In this document: positions 34,301 through 46,176 of the stretch, piece after piece
Position numbering within the stretch: the first letter of the stretch is position 1
How the letters are laid out: each line of letters starts with the position of its first letter
Origin: Dendrocalamus latiflorus
Lineage: Eukaryota; Streptophyta; Magnoliopsida; Poales; Poaceae
NCBI GenBank assembly: GCA_017311315.1
Contig: CM029664.1
Coordinates: forward strand, 25,313,271-25,377,270
DNA: 64,000 nucleotides
Direction: 5' to 3'
Program-made: the position numbers and the translations under genes
The notes under the pieces: generated by a model
The model's input: the letters and a program-made list of their open reading frames with translations, nothing else
Databases searched by the model: none
What the model was told of the DNA's origin: nothing

Positions 34301-36535
34301 TGCCTTTACCATAACCTAAGTTGCAAGGAATACATACCCAGCCAGACTCATACATCGATACATAGGTCTACCTAACTCATGGAACTTCCTTGATAAATAC
34401 GAAAATAATAAAAGAGGTTATTAATAAAAAGATCGAATTTCGTCTTTCTCCAATCGGCTATGTTTGGCCACTTCTTCTCCAAAGTAAAATAATCCCTGTA
34501 GATACTTCCTTACTTATGATCCTTTATTATCCTAAAATTTTCCCTCACGGTAAAGTTATTCAGATAACTCGTTCTCTCACTCAAACCCAGCTACTGCTGT
34601 GTTTGCAACACACTAAACCGAATCACTCTGCTATTCTCAAATCGTAATACATGTATAAAATAAATTAAACCGGCCATTTAAATTATTCGGATTTATTTGG
34701 ATCTTTTTGAGTTATTTACTTTTATTTGCATTCAGTCATTTGTCGCGTAATTAGAAATTGGGAGTCGTGAAGATTCAGTGGATCAAACGAGATCAAGCTC
34801 GAAGTGAAGATGAAGGATAGAAGCTCAAGAGAAAGCATCGTGTGCGCCAAAGTCCGCGGTAAACCGCGCCAGGCGAGTCAATACTTTGATCATGTTGAAC
34901 CTACGTTTTCTGCAAATTACTTTTGTTTAAATTATCAAATTGCATGCTGTTATGTCATATGCAAATACATGATAATTTAAGATTCTAGTTATATCCCATT
35001 GTGTACTTGGTTAATATTACCCCCCCCCCTTTGGAATATTTGAACATGTGAACATTGTCGCCCTAGCACAAATTATAATAGTAACCTTTCGGAAATAAGT
35101 CCGTAATTATATGCCATGCGTAGTATTGTTTAGATATTCATGGGCGCGAGAGCGCCCAAGCATCACTTTTAATCCTGAGAAAAATTGGTTGGGCAGTCAT
35201 GGTGGTAATGACTGATGTATGTTGATTATGGTTATTTTATATTCCCAAAAACCTCAACATGCTTAATATCTGGGCGGATGGTTCGGGGGTATGGTGCAGT
35301 GGTGCACGAGAGTGTGGTTTGTGGTAGAACCGCCCAGATACCACTAAGGACTGAATCTTGTCATGCCAACCCGTGTAAAACAGTACAACCACAAGTCTGT
35401 AAAATACAACTTGGCTAAGTAGACTTATCGAAATCCCGGACTCATCTCACTGGTAGTGGATTGATGGGGTTATGCTATGGCAAGGGGGCCGAAGGGACAC
35501 CAGTGGGGGGTGAAGTTTTCCCGCTTTCCTAACGTTGCGGGAAGTAGGAGCCCGAGCTGCGTTAGAGTCTGGGGAAAACATCCCGTGCACAGATGGGACC
35601 CATCGCAAATGGGCGGTCACCCATAATGTGAGATGGGAGAAAGGACTAGATACTTTGAAAAGTCACTGTGATGATCTGCTCAACCACATGTCTAAGGAAA
35701 CGTGTGGGGCAACGAGTTGATTGTCTCTTGTGGTGAAAGTGTACAAACTCTGCAGAGTCAAAACTATTCGAATAGCCGTGCCCACGGTCATGGGCAGACA
35801 TGGGAACTTAACTGGATATAGTTCTGTTTTAAAAACATTGGAAACTGGGAATGGGAAACTTGAAGGGCGAAGGACTGCCCTGGTTTGGAATTGTCCTGGG
35901 TGTCGTCCCAGTGGTAAGTTAAGCGGCTATAACGCTGAAGAAATTGCTATATGGTGCAGATGCCATGTAACGGTGGATGGAATCTGAATCGATACTAATA
36001 ATGCATTTCCTTGTACATTATGATTTGTTCCAAAATTGCTAAGTCATAGGACTTTTTAATTAATTGTATTCAAAAGCACTCTACGCAAAATAAAATAGCC
36101 CGAGCCTCTCCTTTGTTAAGCCATGCATACTATTTATTTGCATTCTGTGTATTGGCTCGCGGAGCACGGGGTCGGAGTGCTCATGCTCGCTTTTGCGACA
36201 AAATTCAGAATCAAGAAATCAAATCACCTCGCCTCAGCAACAAGATTGGACAAGCTGGCCGAGAAGATGAAGATGTCAAGGGCTAGGTCGCGAACCTCCA
36301 GTTGGCTGCCTGTGGGCATGTCCTGAAGGTCCCACCTGTGTGCTTCGTTCTTCCGCTGCTGCAATTTAATGATTTCGGCCTAATCGGCCCATGAGTAAGT
36401 CTACTATTAAACTTTACGCTTCCGCATGATATGTATTTTGATATTCATTACTGTAACTGTGAGCACTATCTACTGATCCAGGGAATAGTGCAGTAATCAC
36501 AGAGGAATCCGGATTGAAAAATCTGGGCTCCTACA
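31368..36535 (+). repeat. 3' LTR of the inner element, 5168 bp
   Basis: Practically identical to 24052-29221. The differences I noticed are a 2-bp shorter CG run near 32130 and a C-to-T change in CATCCCGTGC (35586). It ends CTACA and is followed by the ACAAC target duplication (36536-36540). Confidence 0.96.
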
Positions 36536-36731
36536 ACAACCCTTACCCTTTTAGGTTAAGTTGTTAAGCTAGACAGTAGACGAGGTTATGTACTGTCATT
36601 TTTCCCTTTTGTCGGCAGCCATAACTATTGTTTGCTTAAAAAGTTTTTGCTAAGTCAGTGTTTTGCGTTGGGCAAAAACAACCCCTTCCCCTCCTTTGAC
36701 TTAACCCTCCTCTCACCTAAACTCCAGCAAG
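36536..36731 (+). other. Target duplication and remaining leader of the outer element
   Basis: The first five bases are the right-hand copy of the target duplication. The rest is the leader continuing from 24051 up to the gag start. No ORF of note. Confidence 0.8.
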
Positions 36732-37916
36732 ATGGTGAACACAAGAAGGAATGCTATGGAAGGCAACCCCAATGACAACAACGACGCTCAAGGAAGTCAG
36801 TCCGCCCCTATTCCTCCGCCTCCACCAGCAGCTGGACCTGACTGGACTCAAATGATGGCAAATCAAAATCAGTTGATTCAACTGTTAGCTCAAGCTATCA
36901 ACAACCCTACTCAGCATGCTTCTCAGCCACCAGCTCAAGCTCCTCAAAACCAATTGCCAGAGTTTCTGAGGATAAGACCCCCAACCTTCTCAAGCAGCAC
37001 CGAGCCAATGGATGCTGACGATTGGCTCCGCGCGATTGGAAAGAAGCTGGACATCTTGCAGTGCACCGATCGAGAAAGAGTCTTGTTTGCGACTCACCAG
37101 CTGAATGGACCCGCATCCGAGTGGTGGGATACCTTAACAGCCTCTCATGCCAACCCCCAAGCTATTACCTGGAATGAGTTCGTGCAAAGTTTCCGCAAAG
37201 CACACATTCCATCTGGCACCATCACTTTGAAGAAGAAGGAATTCAGAGCTCTGCGACAAGGAAACCGTACAGTGAATGAATACTTGCAGAAATTCAACCA
37301 GCTGGCACGCTACGCACCAGAGGACGTGTCCACCGACGAAGCAAAACAAGAAAGATTTTTGGAGGGCCTGAATGACAATATTTCTGTACAGTTGATATCA
37401 AGTGACTATGCAGATTTTCATCAGTTAGTCAGCAAGGCTATTCGCCAGGAGGGCAAGTTTGTGGAAATGGAAAATCGGAAAAGAAGAATGTCCACCCAGC
37501 ACATGAATTCCGGAAGCTTTTCCAAGGTTAAAAGAACCTTACCACATGCCGTCAAATTTCAGCCGTCACCGATAACAGAAGAGCGAGTATCAGCCAACAC
37601 CTTTACCGACACCGACGACAACAAGGCTTTGATATTTGGCTTCCCACCGAAGGACCAGAACCCTGCAGCCGGTGTTACCTGTTTCAACTGCCATGAGACA
37701 GGACACTATGCCAACAACTGCCCCAAGAGACAGCAGACAATGAAGAATGGTACATCCGGAACATCAACTGCCAACAACCTCCAGACAGCAAACAAAAGGC
37801 CACAGAAGTTTGCAAAGGGACGTCTGAACCAGATCTCCGCTCAAGCCACACAGAGTAAGATCCAAACCTATTTCTTTGCTAACCCGTGCGAATCTCGGGG
37901 ACGAGATTCTTTTTAA
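36732..37916 (+). CDS. Ty3/gypsy gag protein (gag-only element)
   Basis: The intact 394-aa ORF starts at an ATG in good context. It has a low-complexity N-terminus rich in Asn, Gln and Pro (1-75), then the Retrotrans_gag capsid core at about 95-245 with the conserved DDWLRAIGKKLD, WWDTL and a region around EFRALRQGNRTVNEYLQKF. A single CCHC knuckle follows at C317-C320-H325-C330. The protein forms the virus-like particle and binds genomic RNA in the cytoplasm. After the knuckle the sequence reaches the part where autonomous relatives enter protease, but here the frame ends within 65 residues, inside the conserved 3' hairpin module. The C-terminal residues ANPCESRGRDSF are encoded by that module. 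Pol thus seems to have been removed by one deletion from near the start of protease to the 3' end. It would need enzymes in trans. Confidence 0.93.
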   Translation: MVNTRRNAMEGNPNDNNDAQGSQSAPIPPPPPAAGPDWTQMMANQNQLIQLLAQAINNPTQHASQPPAQAPQNQLPEFLRIRPPTFSSSTEPMDADDWLRAIGKKLDILQCTDRERVLFATHQLNGPASEWWDTLTASHANPQAITWNEFVQSFRKAHIPSGTITLKKKEFRALRQGNRTVNEYLQKFNQLARYAPEDVSTDEAKQERFLEGLNDNISVQLISSDYADFHQLVSKAIRQEGKFVEMENRKRRMSTQHMNSGSFSKVKRTLPHAVKFQPSPITEERVSANTFTDTDDNKALIFGFPPKDQNPAAGVTCFNCHETGHYANNCPKRQQTMKNGTSGTSTANNLQTANKRPQKFAKGRLNQISAQATQSKIQTYFFANPCESRGRDSF

Positions 37917-37925
37917 GGGGGGTAG
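37890..37925 (+). other. Hairpin plus polypurine tract, outer element
   Basis: GAATCTCG-GGGA-CGAGATTC (8-bp stem, 4-base loop, 37890-37909), then TTAAGGGGGGTAG (37913-37925), two bases before the 3' LTR. The gag stop codon lies between the two motifs, so the hairpin is also coding. Confidence 0.8.
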
Positions 37926-37927
37926 TT

Positions 37928-40900
37928 TGTAACAGCCCAGCTGTTTATTTCAAAATTTTCAGTAAAAAAAAATAATTAATTTAATTTAAATAAAATAAAG
38001 TGTTCTTTGGTTGCCTAAATTTTGGAGATTTTATTTGTCTGTTTTTAGCTTTTAAAAAGGCTTTTATAAAAAGTAATTTAACTATAAACATAAAATTATG
38101 ATTAAATAAAAGAATATTTTGAGTTTATGTAAAAATATAATTTCAAATTAAGTATTTAAAAGCATTTGGCTTTTATTCGGATTTTCTGTGCTTTTCTGGA
38201 ATTTAAAATCAATTTTAAAGGTTAAAAAGTATTTTATAAAATTATTAAATGCAAATATGAAATTAAAAATATTTTTACTAAGTCTAAAATGCTTCCAGGA
38301 ATATTCTATAATTTTTCTGGAATTTTTAGACATTAAATACTATTTTTCCAAGTGTTTGTGAAGTTTCTAGTAATTTCTGAAATTTATTCCGAAAATAAAA
38401 ATCAAATTCATCCAAGCCTGCCACGTGTCGCTCTCAGATTGAATCACTCTCTCTCCACGTTTTAATCCTAGCCACACATGATCACTTACCCCTTCATAAA
38501 ATCCAAGAGCCATGAAACACTCACTTGCCACGTGTCAACAATCCGACGGCCCGTACCCCTTCACTTCCTCCCTCTCTCTATTATACATGGACCCCACATG
38601 TCATATGTTTCTTCAACCTTCCCTTCTTCCTCCTCCCACCCTCTCTCTCCTCCACCATGGATGACAAATTGGAGCTCATAAAAACCACCGTTTCTCCCTC
38701 ATAACTCCCGATTAAGGCATGGAAACGGACGCCCTAATCACCCTCATCAATCTCCCGGCCGTTTTCCATCCATTAACCCTCTCAAAACCGAAATCCCTTC
38801 ACCTCCTCTCTCTTTCTATAAAAGGGCCTCCCCACCACCATTCTCTCCATTCCCCTCCCCTTCTTCGGCCGGCCTTCACTCCCCTCTCCTCCCGCCGCCG
38901 TGCGCCACCTCCCACCGCCTCCCGCCGCCGCCCGGCCACCTTCCTCCGGCCACCCCCATCCCCAACCGCCGCCACCACCGCCTCCCGCCGCCGCTGGCCG
39001 CCCCGGCCATCCCCGCCGCCGCCGGTGAGTAGCGCCGCCACCCCGTACACCCCGCCGCCGTTCGCCGCCCCGCCGCCGACCGCCGGCCGCCGGCGAGCTC
39101 GTCTCCCGTGCGCCCCGTGTGCCTCCCTGTGGCTTTCTTCTCTAACCATGTTTAACCTTGCTTATTTAATTTGTTGTTGCTCCTTTGTCAAGAAAGACTA
39201 AATGCCCACTTGGCTAGTGGGTGCATGTTAGTGCATGCATGCATGAGGTTGTGTGTTCAAGTCCAATGCAATGCAATTTTCGGTTTGGGCTTGGGCAAAA
39301 TTTTTGCTAGTCAATGACAACCGGGCCCCACATGTCATACACTCCAAAATACCCCAAAAATCAGCCAAAATAAGATTCCAGAGAATATTCCCTCGTTTTG
39401 CATTTTTCTGGAATTTCCAAACCGATCAAACTTCCAATTGCTCGTTCTCCGTCGTCCGAACTCCGAATCCAGTGATTCAAGTTTCTAAATTCGTCTAAAA
39501 TCATAATCTAAGTTGCAGTATATATTTTATAATTTTTGGATTTTATTTGGATTTTATTTGAATTTATTTGTTTGGTTCTTCGCGCGTAGATTTCGACGAA
39601 TTCGGAGAGAACGACGCCGACGATTCGCACCAGGTCTTCGAGCAAGGCAAGTTACACCTTTGATCATGTTGAACCTAATATTTTAAATTAATTATGTTGT
39701 TTTTAAATTATTATGCATGCGTAATTTTATTCAAGTCTAGTTTAAACTCAGTTTAAAAGTGTAGTTATGCCTAAATCCTTTGTACAGCCAAATTTGACTT
39801 GAATGCCATTGTACCTTGTCAACCCTAGATAAAACCTAGTTAGTACAATAGCACTAACTAGAAATTTTGTAGAAATGCTTAGCCATGCTTAAGATAATTA
39901 TGGTTTGGGACGATCTTTCACATAAAATGATAACCTTTTTACATGAAATGATAAACTTTTCAACTGTACTCTTGACTTTGGTGAGTCAAGGAGTGTTATG
40001 AAATGTTTTCAAACAAAATATAAAACTGGTTTAGACTTAGGCAATTGGTCAGAGTGGTGGGTGCAGGCATGCCCTGTTGGTCGGAGCCGCAGTGGTTGAT
40101 TGTCGGGCACAGGGGTTTGTGGTTAGGCCTAAGTCAAGTTAAGGACCGGTCTGTGAGCTACTATTGCAAAGCCCTTTCGTACTACCACAAGTCTGGTATG
40201 GGACAGATCTGGCCGAATAATTTGTGAAGTTCCAACATGATCTCGCTATAGGCTGAATGTGAGCGCGGCGTAGGCCGTGAGAAGTCTCACACGGCACAAG
40301 AGGGGGCTCCAACATGTGGATTCATGTTGTGGTGAAACCTTAGTGGCGGCATGATTATATTGACAACGAATCATTGTAAAGGCCTTGTCATGATCTCCTG
40401 GCCGCACACCTAAGGAAGTGTGTTAATCCGGTGGCAAAAAGGGATGATCATGTCTTGTGGGTAAAGCTGTACAACCTCTGCAGAGTGTATAACCTATCCT
40501 GGATAGCCGTGCCCACGGTCATGGGCAAGCTGAGTGAAGTTTTTCACGGATTAGACTTTGCTTTTCAAAATGGTTTGCGAAAACCTTGTGGATGGATGGA
40601 ATCCATGAGAGATTTTGAAAACCGAGCGGATGGATGGAATCCGTACGAGTTCGTTTTGGAAAAGATGGTCCGGGTGGGATGCCCGTGGTTAGGTTAGTGT
40701 TTGGTCGGAGCCTGCACTAACGATATTATTTTGTTAAATTCTTGTTTCTATCTATTGTATCAAATTCAGCTTTTGCACTTATTATTGATATTTACTCCAA
40801 TGATACTGTTTATGCAAATAAACCATAATATGCCTTCTTTTGTAACCCCTTATGCATGCATACACTCTGTTATATTTCCCTGGTGTAACTTGCGTAAGCA

Positions 40901-40928
40901 CTTCGTGTGCTTACCTTGGGAGTACTTT
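37928..40928 (+). repeat. 3' LTR of the outer gypsy element, truncated
   Basis: Matches the first 3002 bp of the 5' LTR and then stops. The last 330 bp (equivalent to 23378-23707), including the polyadenylation signal, are missing. The downstream satellite has also lost about 35 bp relative to the left insertion point, so no target duplication is visible. Confidence 0.94.
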
Positions 40929-43900
40929 TTGTTCAGCATCTGCTATTTTTGCGAGTTTTGTTCAGCTTTGATGCATTAGAAATTTTCTTTACGTGCTGAT
41001 CTTTGCGTTCCTTCGCGCAACTTGATCTTGTGTTCCCTTAAAACAAAAACAATAGATTCAATTTACTCTGGAAATTGAGTCCGTGTCTACAACTCCTCCC
41101 AGATCAACCCGAGTACAACCCAAGAATCCAACAAAAAAAAACTAGATTCATTTTACTCTTGAAGTGAGTCTGTGTCTACAACTCCTCCCAGATCAATCCG
41201 AGTATGACCCTAGAATCAATGTCGGTTTTGGGTAGCTGTCCACTTCCGAATCCGTTTGGAGGTTGCCATCCAAAACCAACTCCAGGGAGGTGCTATCCGG
41301 AAACCAAGAGGGGAGTTAGTGCACGCGTTGGATTCCTTGAACAACCATACAGCCGAACACCATACATACGAGGTTCACTTATATCCTTTGAATACTTGAG
41401 ACTAGTCATTGATATTGCATTGAGGGCTGCTCCTGAATATTTAAAGCTGAACATTGGCGATAGCACTAGCGGTCACGTTCTTCGATGAAAGTGGCAGATT
41501 CGAATGAGGATGGAGATAACATTGATGACCCGACTACAACCCCCCAAGGACATTGCGCCATAGCGATCGGTACCAATTCCAGAGGTTCTTCGTGACCTTG
41601 TCGGAGCACAATCAACGTAACCACGAGGGTACTTGTCGTCCTACAAGCAATCGAAGAACATGCAAGAACAAGATAAACAGGCACCCAATTGCAAATGAAA
41701 GATGCATGTTTCAATCTGAATCAGAAAAATTGAAACGCTAGTTTCGCATCTGCTATTTTTGCGAGTTTTGTTCAGCCTTGATCCATTAGAAATTTTGTTT
41801 ACGTGCTGATCTTTGCGTTCCATCGCGCAACTTGATCTTGTGTTCCCTTAAAACAAAAAAAGTAGATCCAATTTACTCTTCAAGTTGAGTCCGTGTCTAC
41901 AACTCCTCCCAGATCAACCCGAGTACAGCCCTAGAATCCAAACAAAAAAAGTAGATTCATTTGACTCTTGAAGTGAGTCCGTGTCTACAACTCCTCCCAG
42001 ATCAATCCGAGTACGACCCTAGAATCGAAGTCGGTTTTGGCTAGCTGTCCCCTTCCGAATCCGTTTGGAGGTTGCCATCCGAAACCAACTCCAGGGAGGT
42101 GCTATCCGGAAACCAAGAGGGGAGTTGGCGCACGCGTTGGTTTCCTTGAACAACCATACAGCCGAACACCATACATACGAGGTTTACTTATATCCTTTGA
42201 ATACTTGAGACTAGTCATTGATATTGCATTGAGGGCTTCTCCTGAATACTTAAAGCTGAACATTGGCGATAGCACTAGCGGTCCCATTCTTCGATGAAAG
42301 TGGTAGATTCGATTGAGGATGGAGATAACGTTGACGACCCGACTACAACCCCCCAAGGACATTGCGCCATAGCGATCGGTACCGACTCCAGAGGTTGTTT
42401 GTGACCTTGTCGGAGCACAATCAACGTAACCACGAGGATACTTGTTGTCCTACAAGCAATCGAAGAACAGGTAAGAACCAGATAAACAGGCACCCAATTG
42501 CAAACGAAAGATGCATGTTTCAATCTGAATCAGAAAAATCCAAACGCTAGTTTCGCATCTGCTATTTTTGCGAGTTTTGTTCAGCTTTGATGCATTAGAA
42601 ATTTTCTTTACGTGCTGATCTTTGCGTTCCTTCGCGCAACTTGATCTTGTGTTCCCTTAAAACAAAAACAATAGATTCAATTTACTCTGGAAATTGAGTC
42701 CGTGTCTACAACTCCTCCCAGATCAACCCGAGTACAACCCAAGAATCCAACAAAAAAAAACTAGATTCATTTTACTCTTGAAGTGAGTCTGTGTCTACAA
42801 CTCCTCCCAGATCAATCCGAGTATGACCCTAGAATCAATGTCGGTTTTGGGTAGCTGTCCACTTCCGAATCCGTTTGGAGGTTGCCATCCGAAACCAACT
42901 CCAGGGAGGTGCTATCCGGAAACCAAGAGGGGAGTTAGTGCACGCGTTGGATTCCTTGAACAACCATACAGCCGAACACCATACATACGAGGTTCACTTA
43001 TATCCTTTGAATACTTGAGACTAGTCATTGATATTGCATTGAGGGCTGCTCCTGAATATTTAAAGCTGAACATTGGCGATAGCACTAGCGGTCACGTTCT
43101 TCGATGAAAGTGGCAGATTCGAATGAGGATGGAGATAACGTTGACGACCCGACTACAACCCCCCAAGGACGTTGCGCCATAGCGATCGATACCAACTCCA
43201 GAGGTTGTTCGTGACCTTGTCGGAGCACAATCAACGTAACCACGAGGGTACTTGTTCCTACAAGCAATCGAAGAACAGGCAAGAACAAAGATAAACAGCA
43301 ACCCAATCGCAAACGAAAGATGCGTCTTTCAATCTGAATCAGAAAAATCCAAACGCTAGTTTCGCATATGCTATTTTTGCGAGTTTTGTTCAGCCTTGAT
43401 CCATTAGAAATTTTGTTTACGTGCTGATCTTTGCGTTCCTTCGCGCAACTTGATCTTGTATTCCCTTAAAACAAAAAAAAAGTAGATTCAATTTACTCTT
43501 GAAGTTGAGTCCATGTCTACAACTGCTCCCAGACCAACCCGAGTACAGCCCTAGAATCCAAACAAAAAAAGTAGATTCATTTGACTCTTGAAGTGAGTCC
43601 GTGTCTACAACTCCTCCCAGATCAATCCGAGTACGACCCTAGAATCGAAGTCGGTTTTGGCTAGCTGTCCCCTTCCGAATCCGTTTGGAGGTTGCCATCC
43701 GAAACCAACTCCAGGGAGGTGCTATCCGGAAACCAAGAGGGGAGTTGGTGCACGCGTTGGTTTCTTTGAACAACCATACAGCCGAACACCATACATACGA
43801 GGTTCACTTATATCCTTTGAATACTTGAGACTAGTCATTGATATTGCATTGAGGGCTGCTCCTGAATACTTAAAGCTGAACATTGGCGATAGCACTAGCG

Positions 43901-46176
43901 GTCCCATTCTTCGATGAAAGTGGTAGATTCGATTGAGGATGGAGATAACGTTGACGACCCGACTACAACCCCCCAAGGACATTGCGCCATAGCGATCGGT
44001 ACCAACTCCAGAGGTTGTTTGTGACCTTGTCGGAGCACAATCAACGTAACCACGAGGGTACTTGTTGTCCTACAAGCAATCGAAGAACAGGTAAGAACCA
44101 GATAAACAGGCACCCAATTGCAAATGAAAGATGCATGTTTCAATCTGAATCAGAAAAATCCAAACGCTAGTGTCCAACAAGGAATCGAAGAACAGGCAAG
44201 AACAAGATAAACAGCAACCCAATCGCAAATGAAAGATGTGTGTTTCAATCTGAATCAGAAAAATCCAAATGCTAGTATCGCATCTGCTATTTTTGTGAGT
44301 TTTGTTCAGCCTAGATCCATTAGAAATTTTGTTTACGTGCTGATCTTTGCGTTCCTTCGCGCAACTTGATCTTGTGTTGCCTTAAACCAAAAAAAAGTAG
44401 ATTCAATTTACTCTTGAAGTTGAGTCCGTGTCTACAACTCCTCCCAGATCAACCCGAGTACAACCCTAGAATCCAAACAAAAAAAAGCAGATTCATTTTA
44501 CTCCAGAAATGAGTCCGTGTCTACAACTCCTCCCAGAACAATCCGAGTGCGACCCTACAATCGAAGTCGGTTTTGGCTAGCTGTCCACTTCCGAATCCGT
44601 TTGGAGGTTGCCTTCCGAAACCAACTCCAGGGAGGTGCTATCCGGAAACCAAGAGGGGAGTTAGTGCACGCGTTGGTTTCCTTGAACAACCATACAGCCG
44701 AACACCATACATACGAGGTTCACTTATATCCTTTGAATACTTGAGACTAGTCATTGATATTGCATTGCGGGCTACTCCTGAATACTTAAAGCTGAACACT
44801 GGCGATAGCACTAGCGGTGCCGTTCTTCGATGAAAGTGGTAGATTCGATTGAGGATGGAGATAACGTTGACGACCCGACTACAACCCCCCAAGGACGTTG
44901 CGCCTTAGCGATCGACACAGACTCCAGAGGTTGTTCGTGACCTTGTCGGAGCACAATCAACGTAACCACGAGGGTACTTGTTGTGCAACAAGCAATCGAA
45001 GAACAGGCAAGAACAAGATAAACAGCAACCCATTCGCAAATGAAAGATGTGTGTTTCAATCTGAATCAGAAAAATCCAAACGCTAGTTTCGCATCTGCTA
45101 TTTTTGTGAGTTTTGTTGAGCCTTGATCCATTAGAAATTTTGTTTACGTGCTGATCTTTGCGTTCCTTCGCACAACTTAATCTTGTGTTCCCTTAAAACA
45201 AAAAAATAGATTCAATTTACTGTTGAAGTTGAGTCCGTGTCTACAACTCCTCCCAGATCAACCCGAGTACAACCCTAGAATCCAAACAAAAAAAAGTCGA
45301 TTTATTTTACTCTTGAAGTGAGTCCGTGTCTACAACTCCTCCCAGAACAATCCAAGGGCGACCCCAGAATCGAAGTCAGTTTTGGCTAGCTATCCACTTT
45401 CGAATCCGTTTGGAGGTTGCCATCCGAAACCAACTCCAGGGAGGTGCTATCCGAAAACCAAGAGGGGAGTTAGTGTACGCGTTGGTTTCCTTGAACACCA
45501 TTCAGCCGAACACCATACATACGAGGTTCACTTATATCCTTTGAATACTTGAGACTAGTCACTGATATTGCATTGACGGCTGCTCCTGATAGCACTAGCG
45601 GTCCCGTTCTTCGATGAAAGTGGTAGATTCGATTGAGGATGGAGATAATGTTGACGACCCGACTACAACCCCCAAGGACGTTGCGCCTTAGCGATCGATA
45701 CCAACTCCAGAGGTTGTTCCAGACCTTGTCGGAGCACAATCAACGTAACCACGAGGGTACTTGTTGTCCTACAAGCAATCGAAGAACAGGCAAGAACAAG
45801 ATAAACAACAACCCAATTGCAAATGAAAGATGTATGTTTCAATCTGAATCAGAAAATTCCAAACGCTAGTTTCGCATCTGTTATTTTTGTGTGTTTCGTT
45901 CAGCCTTGATGCATTAGAAATTTTGATTACGTGCTGATCTTTGCGTTCCTTCGCGCAACTTGATCTTGTGTTCCCTTAAAACAAAAAGGAAGTAAATTCA
46001 ATTTACTCTTGAAGTTGAGTCCGTGTCTACAACTCCTCCCAGATCAACCCGAGTACAACCCTAGAATCCAAAAAAAAAGTAGATTCATTTTACTCTTGAA
46101 GTGTGTCCGTGTCTACAACTCCTCACAGAACAATGCGAGTGCGACCCCAGAATCAAAGTCGGTTTTGGGTAGCTGT
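40929..46176 (+). repeat. Satellite array 2: about 6.5 monomers
   Basis: The core recurs at 41553, 42362, 43172, 43982, 44898 and 45681. Spacing is 809-810 bp for the first three steps, then 916 bp because of a 107-bp internal duplication, then 783 bp because about 24 bp are missing near 45590. Monomers 1 and 3, and 2 and 4, are most alike, indicating a dimer of about 1620 bp. The array is entered through a deletion junction at 40928 and left at 46176/46177 where gypsy pol begins. Confidence 0.94.
44172..44277 (+). repeat. 107-bp out-of-register duplication in array 2
   Basis: After CAAACGCTAGT the sequence jumps back to GTCCAACAAGG and repeats about 107 bp up to CAAATGCTAGT. The repeated part belongs to a different monomer subtype (CCAACAAG). 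This looks like a misaligned exchange between monomer types. Confidence 0.8.

Larger units (their letters stand above)
24052..36535 (+). mobile_element. Inner non-autonomous gypsy-like element with 5.17-kb LTRs and a zinc-knuckle ORF
   Basis: The complete 12,484-bp element is flanked by perfect 5-bp target duplications (ACAAC). LTRs make up 83% of its length. The 2146-bp interior has a primer binding site, one ORF coding an array of eight CCHC zinc knuckles, and a polypurine tract. No gag core, protease, reverse transcriptase or integrase was seen. LTR ends (TGTAACATCCC...CTACA), the 3' hairpin-polypurine module and a conserved LTR block tie it to the same broad gypsy clade as the outer element. 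I noticed only one substitution and one 2-bp indel between its LTRs, so insertion is very recent. Confidence 0.95.
20376..40928 (+). mobile_element. Outer Ty3/gypsy element: long-LTR, gag-only, non-autonomous
   Basis: Its parts are the 5' LTR (20376-23707), primer binding site, leader, a 12.5-kb nested insertion (24052-36535), the remaining leader, a gag ORF, a polypurine tract and a truncated 3' LTR. Without the insertion the element would be about 8.1 kb. No protease, reverse transcriptase or integrase is present, so it would depend on an autonomous partner. Long LTRs starting TGTAACAGCCC and this gag type resemble the rice RIRE3/RIRE8 group and its non-autonomous relatives (Spip/Squiq, recalled, not checked). 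Confidence 0.92.

Noticed and set aside
24052..36535. The near-identical 5.17-kb segments as an assembly duplication
   Set aside because: They have LTR termini, a primer binding site and polypurine tract in the right places, and a perfect 5-bp target duplication outside, which a mis-assembly would not create.
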